Source of the DNA: Patiriisocius sp047731265
Lineage (GTDB): Bacteria > Bacteroidota > Bacteroidia > Flavobacteriales > Flavobacteriaceae
NCBI RefSeq assembly: GCF_047731265.1
Contig: NZ_CP159835.1
Coordinates: 310,001-374,000 of the forward strand
DNA: 64,000 bases
Reading direction: 5' to 3'
The translations under genes and the position numbers were made by a program. Of this stretch, positions 28,084-36,437 are shown one piece after another. Below the pieces are notes generated by a model. It did no database searches, was not told the origin of the DNA, and worked only from the letters and a program-made list of their open reading frames with translations. Position 1 is the stretch's first letter; the number at the start of each line of letters is the position of its first letter.

Positions 28084-29097
28084 TTGAACATTATAGAAAA
28101 TATTTCACTTAAACCATACAATACTTTTGGTATTGATGCGACCGCTCGCCATTTTGTGAGCGTAACAACTGTAAACGAGTTAAAGGAAGTGTTATCGCTA
28201 TCGCAGTTTAAAAACAGATTCATTCTAGGTGGTGGCAGCAATATGCTGCTAAAAAATGATATAGATGCTCTCGTAATTCACATTGATTTAAAAGGTATTT
28301 CGGTTTTAGAAAAAACAAAGTCTCACGTTCATTTGCGATGTATGGCAGGCGAAAACTGGCACGAACTTGTACTCTTTTGTATTGAACATAATTATGGTGG
28401 ATTAGAAAACTTATCACTCATTCCTGGAAATGTTGGCACCGCACCTATTCAAAATATTGGTGCTTATGGTGTTGAAATTAAAGACGCTCTCATTTCTTGC
28501 GAAGCCCTTAATATTGAAACTGGAAAAATAAAAACGTTTACAAATGTTGAATGTAATTTTAGATATCGCAATTCAATATTTAAAACTGAACTTAAAGGAA
28601 AGTATATTATTACAAGCGTTACATTTCAATTAAGTAAAAAACTTCATAAATTACATACAAGCTACGGTGCTATTGAAAATGAACTTGTAAAAAGAAATTT
28701 TAAAAACCCAACCATTAAAAACGTGAGCGATGCGGTAATAGCAATTCGTCAATCTAAATTACCCGATCCAAAAGTCTTGGGAAATAGTGGTAGCTTTTTT
28801 AAAAATCCAATTATTTCGGTAAGCAAATTCAATCAGTTTTCAACCAAATTCCCAGAAGCACCATCTTATAAAGTAAGTGAAACCGAATACAAAATTCCAG
28901 CCGGATGGCTTATCGAACAGGCAGGTTTTAAAGGAAAACGCTTTGGAGATGCTGGAGTACACAAAAAACAAGCATTGGTTCTTGTTAATTATGGCAATGC
29001 CTCAGGTACCGAAATTTGGAACCTAGCCCTACAAATTCAAAAAAAAGTAAAAGACCTTTACGACATAACCATTGAAGCTGAGGTAAATGTTATTTAA
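28084..29097 (+). CDS. murB: UDP-N-acetylmuramate dehydrogenase
   Basis: FAD enzyme that reduces UDP-N-acetylenolpyruvoylglucosamine to UDP-MurNAc in peptidoglycan synthesis. 337 residues, type I (E. coli-like, with the extra loop). Seen: NTFGIDATARHFV, ILGGGSNMLL (FAD), PGNVGTAPIQNIGAYGVE, NSGSFFKNP with the catalytic Ser, and the final EAEVNVI with the catalytic Glu. The start is TTG at 28084, giving the usual MNIIENISLKPYNTFG. It stops just where the relic on the other strand ends. Confidence 0.96.
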   Translation: MNIIENISLKPYNTFGIDATARHFVSVTTVNELKEVLSLSQFKNRFILGGGSNMLLKNDIDALVIHIDLKGISVLEKTKSHVHLRCMAGENWHELVLFCIEHNYGGLENLSLIPGNVGTAPIQNIGAYGVEIKDALISCEALNIETGKIKTFTNVECNFRYRNSIFKTELKGKYIITSVTFQLSKKLHKLHTSYGAIENELVKRNFKNPTIKNVSDAVIAIRQSKLPDPKVLGNSGSFFKNPIISVSKFNQFSTKFPEAPSYKVSETEYKIPAGWLIEQAGFKGKRFGDAGVHKKQALVLVNYGNASGTEIWNLALQIQKKVKDLYDITIEAEVNVI

Positions 29098-29666
29098 TTC
29101 GGCTTTTGTAGATTTGCTATAGAAAGGATGATTATAATTTTTGCAATGACATCTGTTTTTACTAATTGTGATATGGTGCCGCTGTAATCCTCAATATACA
29201 ACTCCATCCCTTCACAAATCATTTTTAATGACTTCCCGCGCAACGTTTTTATCTAGAAAATATCATTGTTCCTTTTGCCTTTTGCACAATAGCAATCAAA
29301 TTAAATGCTCCCAAAACAATATAATCTTCAAAGAAAATCTGGAAATTTATTGAAGTTATATTTTCAAAAACACAATTTAACGGTGCAAAATCGGGAATGG
29401 TCCAGAAAATGGTGATTGTTCGTTTTTTAATTCGACAGTAGCAATCTTATTGATAAAAATGCCAATATCTTCGGTTTGCTTCTCACGTTTTAAAATATTG
29501 TTGTTAATTATTTTTTTTCTGGTAAAGCCTTCAATAATAGCAGGCAAGTTTAGGGCCTTATTCCCATAAGTCCCTTTGGTATAAGCTTCACTTTTACACC
29601 CTAACATTATAACGAGACCGTAAATAATTAAAAAATATCAAAAGTTTTTATCACGAACAGACCTCA
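29094..29666 (-). pseudogene. relic of a small lipoprotein gene
   Basis: From ATG 29666 the frame gives MRSVRDKNF, a TGA stop at codon 10, then YFLIIYGLVIMLGCKSEA, a good lipobox (LGC). It continues to a stop near 29377 (ELKNEQSPFSGPFPILHR). A shift there opens APLNCVFENITSINFQIFFE and VLGAFNLIAIVQKAKGTM, and a last piece (MICEGMELYIEDYSGTISQL) runs to 29094. The pieces read like one protein of about 180 residues, but I do not recognise the family. The early stop and at least two frame changes mark it as broken. A functional 76-residue product from 29607 is possible but unlikely, since it lacks a complete signal peptide. Confidence 0.5.
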
Positions 29667-29690
29667 TATTTTAAAGTTAAAGTACCCCAT

Positions 29691-29726
29691 TTTGGTCTTT
29701 TTTCTACCATAAAGATTGTACTTTTG
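29691..29726 (+). promoter_or_regulatory. probable promoter of the 70-residue protein gene
   Basis: TTTG at 29691-29694 and TACTTTTG (fits TAnnTTTG) at 29719-29726, 24 bases apart, slightly longer than consensus. It lies 22 bases before the ATG at 29748 and would drive the following run toward the sigma factor and transporter. Confidence 0.45.
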
Positions 29727-29747
29727 TAACTCCTAAACTTTTTATGT

Positions 29748-29960
29748 ATGGCACTGTTTTTTATTACAATCGCATTACTTCTTTTAGCAGTAGCTGGAAT
29801 TTCCATAAAATTATGGGCGAAAAAAGATGGTGAATTTGCCGGTACTTGTGCTAGTCAAAGCCCATTTTTGAATAACAGTGGAGAATCTTGTGGTTTTTGT
29901 GGAAAGACACCAGACCAGTTTGACAATTGCAAAGAAGAAACTCACGAAGTAACAGCATAG
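29748..29960 (+). CDS. small membrane protein with Cys-rich tail
   Basis: 70 residues: one N-terminal membrane helix (MALFFITIALLLLAVAGISI), a short basic stretch (KLWAKKDG), then a soluble tail with four Cys: GTCASQSP, SCGFCGKTPDQ, NCKEE. The CGFCGK spacing suggests metal binding or a redox pair. I know similar short single-pass proteins in flavobacteria but no function. It is followed 30 bases later by the glycosyltransferase. Confidence 0.75.
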   Translation: MALFFITIALLLLAVAGISIKLWAKKDGEFAGTCASQSPFLNNSGESCGFCGKTPDQFDNCKEETHEVTA

Positions 29961-29990
29961 CAAATAATACCCAACCAGCTTTACTAGCCT

Positions 29991-31082
29991 ATGCTACTAA
30001 TTTACTTTTTGAGCAGTACTGCTCTAATTTGTATTTTCTATTACATTTTATTCGGGAAATGTGTTTTTGGAAAAAACAAAAAATCAAATTCGAAATTACA
30101 TCCTATTTCAATCATAGTTTGTGCTAAAAACGAGGCTGAAAACTTAACTAAAAACATCCCAAAACTTCTTTCACAAGCATATCCTGATTTTGAGCTCATC
30201 CTTATTAATGATGCCTCTATTGACAACTCCTTGGAGGTAATGGAGCACTTTCAAGAAAAAGATTCACGAATTGTTATCGTAAATGTTAAAAATAACGAAG
30301 CTTTCTGGGGAAGCAAAAAATACGCACTTACCTTAGGAATCAAAAAAGCAACCCATAAAAGGTTGTTATTTACCGATGCAGATTGCAAACCTAGCAGTAA
30401 CCTGTGGATACAAAAAATGACCGCTCAATTGTCTTCAGAAAAACAACTTATTCTTGGCTATGGTGGCTATGAGAAAAAATCAGGCATTCTAAATGCACTT
30501 ATTCGTTTTGAAACTGTGCTCACCGCCACCCAGTATTTTAGTTATGCAAAAGCTGGAATTCCATATATGGGCGTTGGGAGAAACATATCCTATTCTAGCG
30601 AGTTATTTTATGAGCAACGTGGTTTTACAGCGCATATGGATATTAAAAGTGGCGATGATGATCTATTCGTGAATGCTGCGGCAACAAAAGCGAATACTGC
30701 TATCTGTATCGATCCTGAAGCGTTTACGCTATCCAAACCTAAAACTTCTTGGAGTGCTTGGATTTCGCAAAAAAGAAGACATATTGGTACTGCCCATAAT
30801 TACAAGAGTATTCATCAATTTTTATTAGGATTATTTTTTTGTAGCAATTTGGTATTTTGGGCACTTGCTATTATTGGTTTTTTTACTCCTTTCTGGCAAC
30901 TAACGGCGCTAATTGTAGGAATCAAAATAACCATTCAAAATTTAGTTTTGGGTAAAGCAGCCATACTCTTAAAGGAAAAAAACCTCCTTTTTTGGCTTCC
31001 TTTTTTAGAACTCTTGCTCATTGTATTCCAAATTGTTATCTTTATTTCAAACAGGATGAACAAACCAACTGCGTGGAAATAG
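29991..31082 (+). CDS. family 2 glycosyltransferase, membrane
   Basis: 363 residues: an N-terminal membrane helix, then a GT-A domain (HPISIIVCAKNEAENL, LILINDASIDNSLEV, metal-binding LLFTDADCK, GDDDLFVNAAA as catalytic acid region, and QKRRHIG matching the Q/RxxRW-like motif). Two or three C-terminal helices follow. Such enzymes are processive or transfer sugars to lipids on the cytoplasmic face; acceptor and donor are unknown. The gene overlaps the start of the sigma factor by 10 bases when the GTG start is used. Confidence 0.9.
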   Translation: MLLIYFLSSTALICIFYYILFGKCVFGKNKKSNSKLHPISIIVCAKNEAENLTKNIPKLLSQAYPDFELILINDASIDNSLEVMEHFQEKDSRIVIVNVKNNEAFWGSKKYALTLGIKKATHKRLLFTDADCKPSSNLWIQKMTAQLSSEKQLILGYGGYEKKSGILNALIRFETVLTATQYFSYAKAGIPYMGVGRNISYSSELFYEQRGFTAHMDIKSGDDDLFVNAAATKANTAICIDPEAFTLSKPKTSWSAWISQKRRHIGTAHNYKSIHQFLLGLFFCSNLVFWALAIIGFFTPFWQLTALIVGIKITIQNLVLGKAAILLKEKNLLFWLPFLELLLIVFQIVIFISNRMNKPTAWK

Positions 31083-31642
31083 AAGGAGATCTCGTAAATC
31101 AAAACATCGAAAAAGCCAAGCTAGGCAAACAAACAGCTTATAATTTCTTACTTGACAGGTATTGGAATGAAGTCTTTGGGTTTCAGATAAAACGAGTCAA
31201 AAATGAATTTGAAGCGGAAGATATCACCATTGAAACCTTTGCAAAAGCCTTTGACAAAATTGAAACCTTCAGCAATGAATACGCTTTTAGTACTTGGCTC
31301 ATTGCCATTTCAAAAAACATTCACATTGACAAACTCCGAAAGAAAAACGCAGCCGTATATGCAAATATATCGGGCAATAGTGAAGACCATTTACGAAACA
31401 TAAAAGACCCCAGCCCCACTCCCGAAGACATCTTAATCACCGAGCAAAATCTAGCCGAACTGCTTAAATACATTAAACAATTAAAACCTGCATATCAAGA
31501 AGTCATCAATTTGCGCTACTTTCAAGAAATGAGTTATGCTGAAATTTCTGAAACAAATAAAATGCCTTTAAGCAATGTAAAGGTTAGATTACTCAGAGCC
31601 AAAAAGCTACTAGCCGAAATTATTTTGAACAGCTCCAAATAA
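31073..31642 (+). CDS. ECF-type RNA polymerase sigma factor
   Basis: 189 residues from GTG 31073, placed so that region 2 begins normally (IEKAKLGKQTAYNFLLDRYW). A longer frame from 30992 would run through the glycosyltransferase C-terminus and adds sequence that does not look like sigma. Region 2: EFEAEDITIETFAKAFDKIETF and STWLIAISKNIHIDKLRKK. Region 4: LKPAYQEVINLRYFQEMSYAEIS with the second helix LSNVKVRLLRAKKLL. No anti-sigma gene follows; the stop overlaps the transporter start by one base (TAATG). What it controls is unknown. Confidence 0.9.
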   Translation: MEIEGDLVNQNIEKAKLGKQTAYNFLLDRYWNEVFGFQIKRVKNEFEAEDITIETFAKAFDKIETFSNEYAFSTWLIAISKNIHIDKLRKKNAAVYANISGNSEDHLRNIKDPSPTPEDILITEQNLAELLKYIKQLKPAYQEVINLRYFQEMSYAEISETNKMPLSNVKVRLLRAKKLLAEIILNSSK

Positions 31643-32853
31643 TGAAGTCATTTTTCGCAAAACTAGGTCCTGGATTTTTATTTGCAGGCGCCGCTATAGG
31701 AGTATCGCATCTTGTGCAGTCTACAAGAGCTGGCGCAGATTTTGGTTTTGGATTGCTTTGGGCTTTGCTGCTTATAAACGCAATTAAATATCCATTCTTT
31801 CAAATGGGACCTCGATATGCGTCCGCTACTGGAAATAGCTTATTGACAGGATATCACCAATTGGGAAAAAATGTTTTAAAAGTATATTTTCTACTCACTA
31901 TAGCGACCATGTTTACCATACAAACGGCAGTGACAATTGTTACTGCGGGGATTGCATCTTCACTATTTGGCTTTGGTTCTTTATTACTTTGGACATTAAT
32001 TATTACACTACTTTGTTTCGGTATTTTATTGATTGGAAAATACAAAACGCTAGACACTTTAATGAAAATCATCGTTCTCTCATTAACAATAAGTACTATT
32101 GTTGCCGTAGCGTTACTTCTTCCGGAATCAGTAGCCATGAATTTTACTCAAATTATACCGGATAATCCGGTATCCATAGGATTTTTAATTGCGTTTATGG
32201 GATGGATGCCAGCTCCTTTAGACATTTCAATTTGGTCTTCGATGTGGACGGTTAAAAAGAAAGAAATTGATCCTAGCATTACTAAAAAACAATCACTTTT
32301 TGATTTTAATACGGGCTATATCACCACTACTATTTTAGCCATTGGCTTTCTGTCTTTAGGCGCCTTGGTTATGAATGGTAGTGGTGAAGAATTCTCCTCA
32401 AAAGGAGGAGAATTTGCCAATCAATTAATTTCTTTATACACAAAAAGTTTAGGCCATGGTGCAACTATCTTAATTGGTATTGCAGCGCTAACCACCATGT
32501 TTAGCACTACACTAACCACACTAGATGGCTCTCCTAGGGCATTGGCAGAAACTTCAGAAATCTTAAAAGGAAAACGTTTTAAACGTGGTTATTTGTTTTG
32601 GTTGTTGATCTTAATAGTAGGAACGCTTACCATTTTTTTCTTCTTTATTTCTGAAATGGGACTCTTGGTTAAAATCGCTACGATTCTTTCATTTTTAACG
32701 GCACCGTTTTATGCCATTTTAAATTATCGTGTTATTACAAGTCCTAAAACTCCATTAGTTGCAAGACTAAATAAAGGCGAAAGAATATACAGCGTCATCT
32801 GTATTGGTGTACTCATTACTTTTAGTCTTTGGTATTTGTCTACACTTTTATAG
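31642..32853 (+). CDS. Nramp-like transporter lacking the canonical metal-site motifs
   Basis: 403 residues, about eleven membrane helices. The first helix region GPGFLFAGAAIGVSHLVQS aligns with Nramp helix 1, but the DPGN metal-binding motif is replaced by GVSH. In helix 6 the canonical MPH is MPAPLD. So the coordinating Asp/Asn and the His are missing, and the transported ion may not be manganese or iron. Related atypical Nramp proteins occur in Bacteroidota. The ATG overlaps the sigma stop by one base, so the two are translationally coupled. Confidence 0.85.
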   Translation: MKSFFAKLGPGFLFAGAAIGVSHLVQSTRAGADFGFGLLWALLLINAIKYPFFQMGPRYASATGNSLLTGYHQLGKNVLKVYFLLTIATMFTIQTAVTIVTAGIASSLFGFGSLLLWTLIITLLCFGILLIGKYKTLDTLMKIIVLSLTISTIVAVALLLPESVAMNFTQIIPDNPVSIGFLIAFMGWMPAPLDISIWSSMWTVKKKEIDPSITKKQSLFDFNTGYITTTILAIGFLSLGALVMNGSGEEFSSKGGEFANQLISLYTKSLGHGATILIGIAALTTMFSTTLTTLDGSPRALAETSEILKGKRFKRGYLFWLLILIVGTLTIFFFFISEMGLLVKIATILSFLTAPFYAILNYRVITSPKTPLVARLNKGERIYSVICIGVLITFSLWYLSTLL

Positions 32854-32875
32854 TTTCAAACTAAAACAACAACTA

Positions 32876-32896
32876 AATTCATAATTCATAATTCAT
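32876..32896 (+). repeat. three tandem aattcat units
   Basis: Exact 7-base unit repeated three times in the 76-base gap before tatA, followed by aattctgaatt, which is itself nearly palindromic. No function is assigned. Confidence 0.8.
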
Positions 32897-32929
32897 AATT
32901 CTGAATTAGAAAATGAATATATTTGTACT

Positions 32930-33217
32930 ATGATATTACAGCCTCAATTCTTGTTTATAAGCGGTGGTGAAATAGCCTTTATACTATTTTTAATACTCCT
33001 CATTTTTGGAGCAGACAAAATTCCTGAAATAGCAAGAGGACTTGGTAAAGGAATGCGACAAATTAAAGATGCAACCAACGACATTAAATCTGAAATCACT
33101 AAAACTGCAGATAAACAAGGTTTAGATTTAGACATCACTAAAGATGTTAGAAAAGAAATTGACAGCATTAAAGATGATGTAGAAGAATTTGGGGGTTCTA
33201 TTAAAAGAAAGTTCTAA
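32930..33217 (+). CDS. tatA: Sec-independent translocase subunit TatA/TatE
   Basis: 95 residues: an N-terminal membrane helix (FLFISGGEIAFILFLILLIF), the conserved hinge FGADKIPEIARGLGKGMRQ, an amphipathic helix and a charged C-terminus. It forms the pore of the twin-arginine export system; tatC is not in this window. TATATTTG at 32918-32925 is only 5 bases from the ATG, so transcription may start at or very close to the start codon. The PAP2 gene begins immediately after the stop. Confidence 0.92.
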   Translation: MILQPQFLFISGGEIAFILFLILLIFGADKIPEIARGLGKGMRQIKDATNDIKSEITKTADKQGLDLDITKDVRKEIDSIKDDVEEFGGSIKRKF

Positions 33218-33787
33218 ATGTTTGAAATAGTAAACGATTGGGATAAAGAAATCTTGGTTTGGAGCAATTGTTTAGGAATCGAACAATATGATAGTTTTTG
33301 GATATTTGTAACGCAAATAGAAAACTGGACTCCATTATTTTCTTTTTACTTTTTTTTGATCTTCTTTTTTTACAAATTCAAAAAAGGATTTGTAATACTT
33401 TTTTTTCTGCTTGCAACCTTTGCAATAACCTTAGCTTTTACCGAGCTTACAAAAAATAGTGTGGCACGCCTGCGACCTAATAATGTAGTAAAACTTGCTG
33501 ACCTTATCAGAGTTCTACAAACACCAACGAGTTATAGCTTCTTTTCTGGACACGCGTCTTCCAGTTTTTCGATTACGGTGTTTGTTGTTTTAGTACTTAG
33601 GAAGTTTAGCAAGTGGATTTACATAGCTTTTTTATGGCCCTTACTGTTCGTAATAAGCAGAATATATGTTGGTGTTCATTATCCAAGTGACATTATAGTA
33701 GGTGCTTTTGCAGGAACAATAATAGCCTTATTGGGATATCATACCTATAAAAAAACAGCATCTAAGTTGCTGTCAAATAACACGTGA
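33218..33787 (+). CDS. PAP2-family membrane phosphatase
   Basis: 189 residues, five or six membrane helices. All three acid-phosphatase motifs are present: KNSVARLRPN, FFSGHASSSF (catalytic His) and SRIYVGVHYPSDIIVG (nucleophile His and Asp). Expected to remove phosphate from a lipid such as undecaprenyl pyrophosphate or phosphatidylglycerophosphate; the site faces the periplasm. The start follows the tatA stop with no gap. It is convergent with the O-methyltransferase, overlapping 15 bases. Confidence 0.92.
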   Translation: MFEIVNDWDKEILVWSNCLGIEQYDSFWIFVTQIENWTPLFSFYFFLIFFFYKFKKGFVILFFLLATFAITLAFTELTKNSVARLRPNNVVKLADLIRVLQTPTSYSFFSGHASSSFSITVFVVLVLRKFSKWIYIAFLWPLLFVISRIYVGVHYPSDIIVGAFAGTIIALLGYHTYKKTASKLLSNNT

Positions 33788-34414
33788 AATCGTGAGTCCA
33801 TCTCTAATGGGCAACAACACTGTTTCCAATTTAGGATGTGTATTTAAAAGTGTATTATAATGAATAATTGCTTTTGTATCTTTATCATATGGCGAAACAG
33901 CCTCTACTACTTTGCCGCTCCACAACACATTATCACTTAAAATTACAGAGCCTGTTTTCAAATTGGGTAATAAAAGGTCTAAATAATTTGGGTAGTTAAT
34001 TTTATCAGCATCCATAAAAATCAAGTCGAAATCAGCTTTGATCGAAGGAATAACTTCTAAAGCATTCCCAGTATACTGTATTATCTGTTCGCCAAATCCT
34101 GAAACATCAAAATAGCGACGTTGTAAATCATGCAATTCCTCATTAATATCTATAGTATGTAGTTGACCATCTTGTTGCATTCCTTCCGCTAGGCATAAAG
34201 CGGAATACCCTGTGTAGGTTCCAATTTCTAAAATGGTTTTTGGGTTGATCAATTTTGAAATCATACTTAACACTCGACCTTGATAATGGCCACTCAACAT
34301 GCGCGGCGCTAAAACCTTCTGCCATGTTTCGAGCGTTAACTGTTGCAGTAATTTTGGCTCAGCTTGTGAGTTATTTACTGCGTATTCGTCTATGTTTTCT
34401 GGGAGGAAGTGCAT
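33773..34414 (-). CDS. class I SAM-dependent O-methyltransferase (family 3)
   Basis: 213 residues of the catechol/caffeoyl-CoA O-methyltransferase type: ILEIGTYTGYSALCLAEGM (SAM motif I), LIFMDADKINYPNYLDLLLPNLKTGSVI with metal-binding Asp, and SDNVLWSGKVV. It forms the last gene of the kynurenine cluster on the minus strand, 48 bases after the decarboxylase gene. Because the pathway makes 3-hydroxy aromatic intermediates, they are possible substrates, but this gene is widespread in flavobacteria outside such clusters. Confidence 0.9.
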   Translation of the reverse strand: MHFLPENIDEYAVNNSQAEPKLLQQLTLETWQKVLAPRMLSGHYQGRVLSMISKLINPKTILEIGTYTGYSALCLAEGMQQDGQLHTIDINEELHDLQRRYFDVSGFGEQIIQYTGNALEVIPSIKADFDLIFMDADKINYPNYLDLLLPNLKTGSVILSDNVLWSGKVVEAVSPYDKDTKAIIHYNTLLNTHPKLETVLLPIRDGLTISRVI

Positions 34415-34462
34415 TTATCTAGTGGGTCGTCATTAGAAAGAACTATTAAATAATAAAGTTGT

Positions 34463-35551
34463 TTATGTACCTAGTATCCTAGCCACCAATTTCTTTTTCG
34501 CTACTTCATCATCTCCGCACAACCATTGGATGACATTGTCTTCCCAAATCGCATCACATTGAGTGTTATTTAAGATATTTTGTTCTTTCGCTAAATCTAG
34601 GATTTTTCCGGGATAAGATGATTGTTGTTCGCTTTCCATTTCGCCTAAAGGATAGGGATCGTCGAGTCCCATTACTATTTGTTTTGAACCTTGGTTTTTC
34701 AACAATAATTCAAGTCCCCCGGTGTCGTGCACGAGTGTGTCAAAAAAGATATTTCTGTGTCCTACTGATTTTCGAGGATGGGTTTTTCCTTCAAATAAAT
34801 CTGGGCGACCATCAAATCCTTGGATTCGTCGACCTAAATTCATTTGTGCTAATTGTCCTCCGTGGGCAAAGCATGTTCGCATATTTGGATATTTATCCGC
34901 GTAGCCATTTAAGGTTAAAAAGTGATAGGCATCTGCACATTGTGCGAGCATCCAAATTAAATGAAAACGCCAAGAAGTATTTTCTAGCTTAATAAATTTT
35001 TCACCGTCGTAGGGATGGATTTCAACCGCGAGATTGTATTTACTGGCCAATTCAAAAATAGGCTCATTCTCTTCATCAAAAATGCATCGCCAAGTCCCGA
35101 TGGTGTCCATGTAGTGTGTAGGCAAGCATAATAACTGCATCCCTAGTTCCTCAACACAACGTTCTATTTCCCATAATGCGCCGCGCACAACTCCAGGGTG
35201 CACTACGAAACCGCAAGTAAATTTTGACGGATTTTCTCGTTGTACTTTTGCATTAAAGTCATTTTGAAATCTAAGTGCTTGCTTCATTTCTTCTAATCGC
35301 AGACCATTTCCATAGAGCTGCGATAGATTTAAAACAACTGCATGGTCAATATTAAAACGTTCCATCCAAGCCAATTTTTCATCAAGAAAAAAACTAGAAT
35401 CTGTAACTGGTCGACTCCAGTCTTTTTGGAGCATAAATTTTCGGTCTTTATCTACCCAAAAAATACCTTTATCCTGCATAAATTGTGGAATCTCTTCAGG
35501 GTAGGGAAGTAGATGGGAGTGTCCGTTAATTCTGAGCTTTGTTTTTTCCAT
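34463..35551 (-). CDS. amidohydrolase-family decarboxylase, likely ACMSD
   Basis: 362 residues. Metal-site pattern of 2-amino-3-carboxymuconate-6-semialdehyde decarboxylase: HSH in LRINGHSHLLP (the HxH ligands), EIHPYDG, CFAHGGQLAQMN and MGLDDPYPLGEME (compare DYPFPLGE in ACMSD). It would convert ACMS to 2-aminomuconate semialdehyde. The call rests on motifs plus the neighbouring aminomuconate-semialdehyde dehydrogenase and deaminase. It is about 25 residues longer than mammalian ACMSD, mainly at the N-terminus. Confidence 0.88.
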   Translation of the reverse strand: MEKTKLRINGHSHLLPYPEEIPQFMQDKGIFWVDKDRKFMLQKDWSRPVTDSSFFLDEKLAWMERFNIDHAVVLNLSQLYGNGLRLEEMKQALRFQNDFNAKVQRENPSKFTCGFVVHPGVVRGALWEIERCVEELGMQLLCLPTHYMDTIGTWRCIFDEENEPIFELASKYNLAVEIHPYDGEKFIKLENTSWRFHLIWMLAQCADAYHFLTLNGYADKYPNMRTCFAHGGQLAQMNLGRRIQGFDGRPDLFEGKTHPRKSVGHRNIFFDTLVHDTGGLELLLKNQGSKQIVMGLDDPYPLGEMESEQQSSYPGKILDLAKEQNILNNTQCDAIWEDNVIQWLCGDDEVAKKKLVARILGT

Positions 35552-35627
35552 GTGACGTTTTCGCGTAAGCTAAATTCTAATTGATTCGTTGAAAATTTCT
35601 TTGATTCGTTAAAGTTACACTAATTTT

Positions 35628-36413
35628 TTAAAGGCTTTTTGTACGTCCACCATCAACCGGTAAATTAATTCCATTGATGTAACTCGCTGCCGGACTCGCT
35701 AAAAACGCAATCGCACTTGCTAACTCTTCAGGTTTTGCAAAGCGTTTGGCAGGGACAATACTTTTCATAAAAGCTTCCGCTTTTTCTACAGAGCCATCAA
35801 AACGTTTAGCGGTATTACTTAAAATGCTATCAAGTCTTTCCGTAGCTGTAAAACCGGGTAATACATTGTTTACAGTAATACCAAATTGCCCCAACTCATT
35901 CGCCATTGTTTTACTCCAACTAGAAACCGCGCCACGTATTGTATTACTTACTCCTAAGCCATCGATAGGTTGTTTCACCGAGGTTGATAAGACATTAATA
36001 ATACGCCCATAATTATCAGCTTTCATTCCAGGAACAACCGCTTGCGTTAAAATATGGTTGCACTCAAGATGCATTGAAAAAGCATTGATAAACTCAGAGG
36101 TATCTGCGGAAAATATTGGACCACCTTTAGGACCTCCAGTATTATTTAATAGAATATGGAAGTTTTTATCTTGTGCAGCAGTCTTTACTTTTTCTTTAAG
36201 TAATTGTGGGTTTGTGAAATCTGCCACAATATAATCGTGTTGTTGACCATCTTGCGTTGCTAGCGTTTTAAGAGATGCTTTTAGCTTGTCCTCACTGCGT
36301 GCTACCAATGTAATAGTTGCACCCAATGAAGCCAGTTCCTGAGCTGTTGCTTCGCCTATTCCAGCACTACCGCCGCAAATCATTGCGTTTTTATTTTTTA
36401 GGTTGAGATTCAT
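35628..36413 (-). CDS. short-chain dehydrogenase/reductase with altered active site
   Basis: 261 residues. The Rossmann motif GGSAGIGEATA and NNTGGPKGGP are clear, and the C-terminus has PVDGG. The catalytic YxxxK is not present: the corresponding stretch is GVSNTIRGAVSSW, with Ser and Arg in the two positions. Related SDRs with an SNxxR pattern exist, so it is probably a distinct subgroup rather than a mutated copy. It sits in the kynurenine cluster between the dehydrogenase and decarboxylase genes; its reaction is unknown. Confidence 0.88.
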   Translation of the reverse strand: MNLNLKNKNAMICGGSAGIGEATAQELASLGATITLVARSEDKLKASLKTLATQDGQQHDYIVADFTNPQLLKEKVKTAAQDKNFHILLNNTGGPKGGPIFSADTSEFINAFSMHLECNHILTQAVVPGMKADNYGRIINVLSTSVKQPIDGLGVSNTIRGAVSSWSKTMANELGQFGITVNNVLPGFTATERLDSILSNTAKRFDGSVEKAEAFMKSIVPAKRFAKPEELASAIAFLASPAASYINGINLPVDGGRTKSL

Positions 36414-36437
36414 GATGTATTTCTTTTATTTATTTTA

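Noticed and set aside
30992..31072. Longer start for the sigma factor
   Set aside because: Adds 27 residues encoded by the glycosyltransferase C-terminus in another frame; GTG 31073 fits the family.
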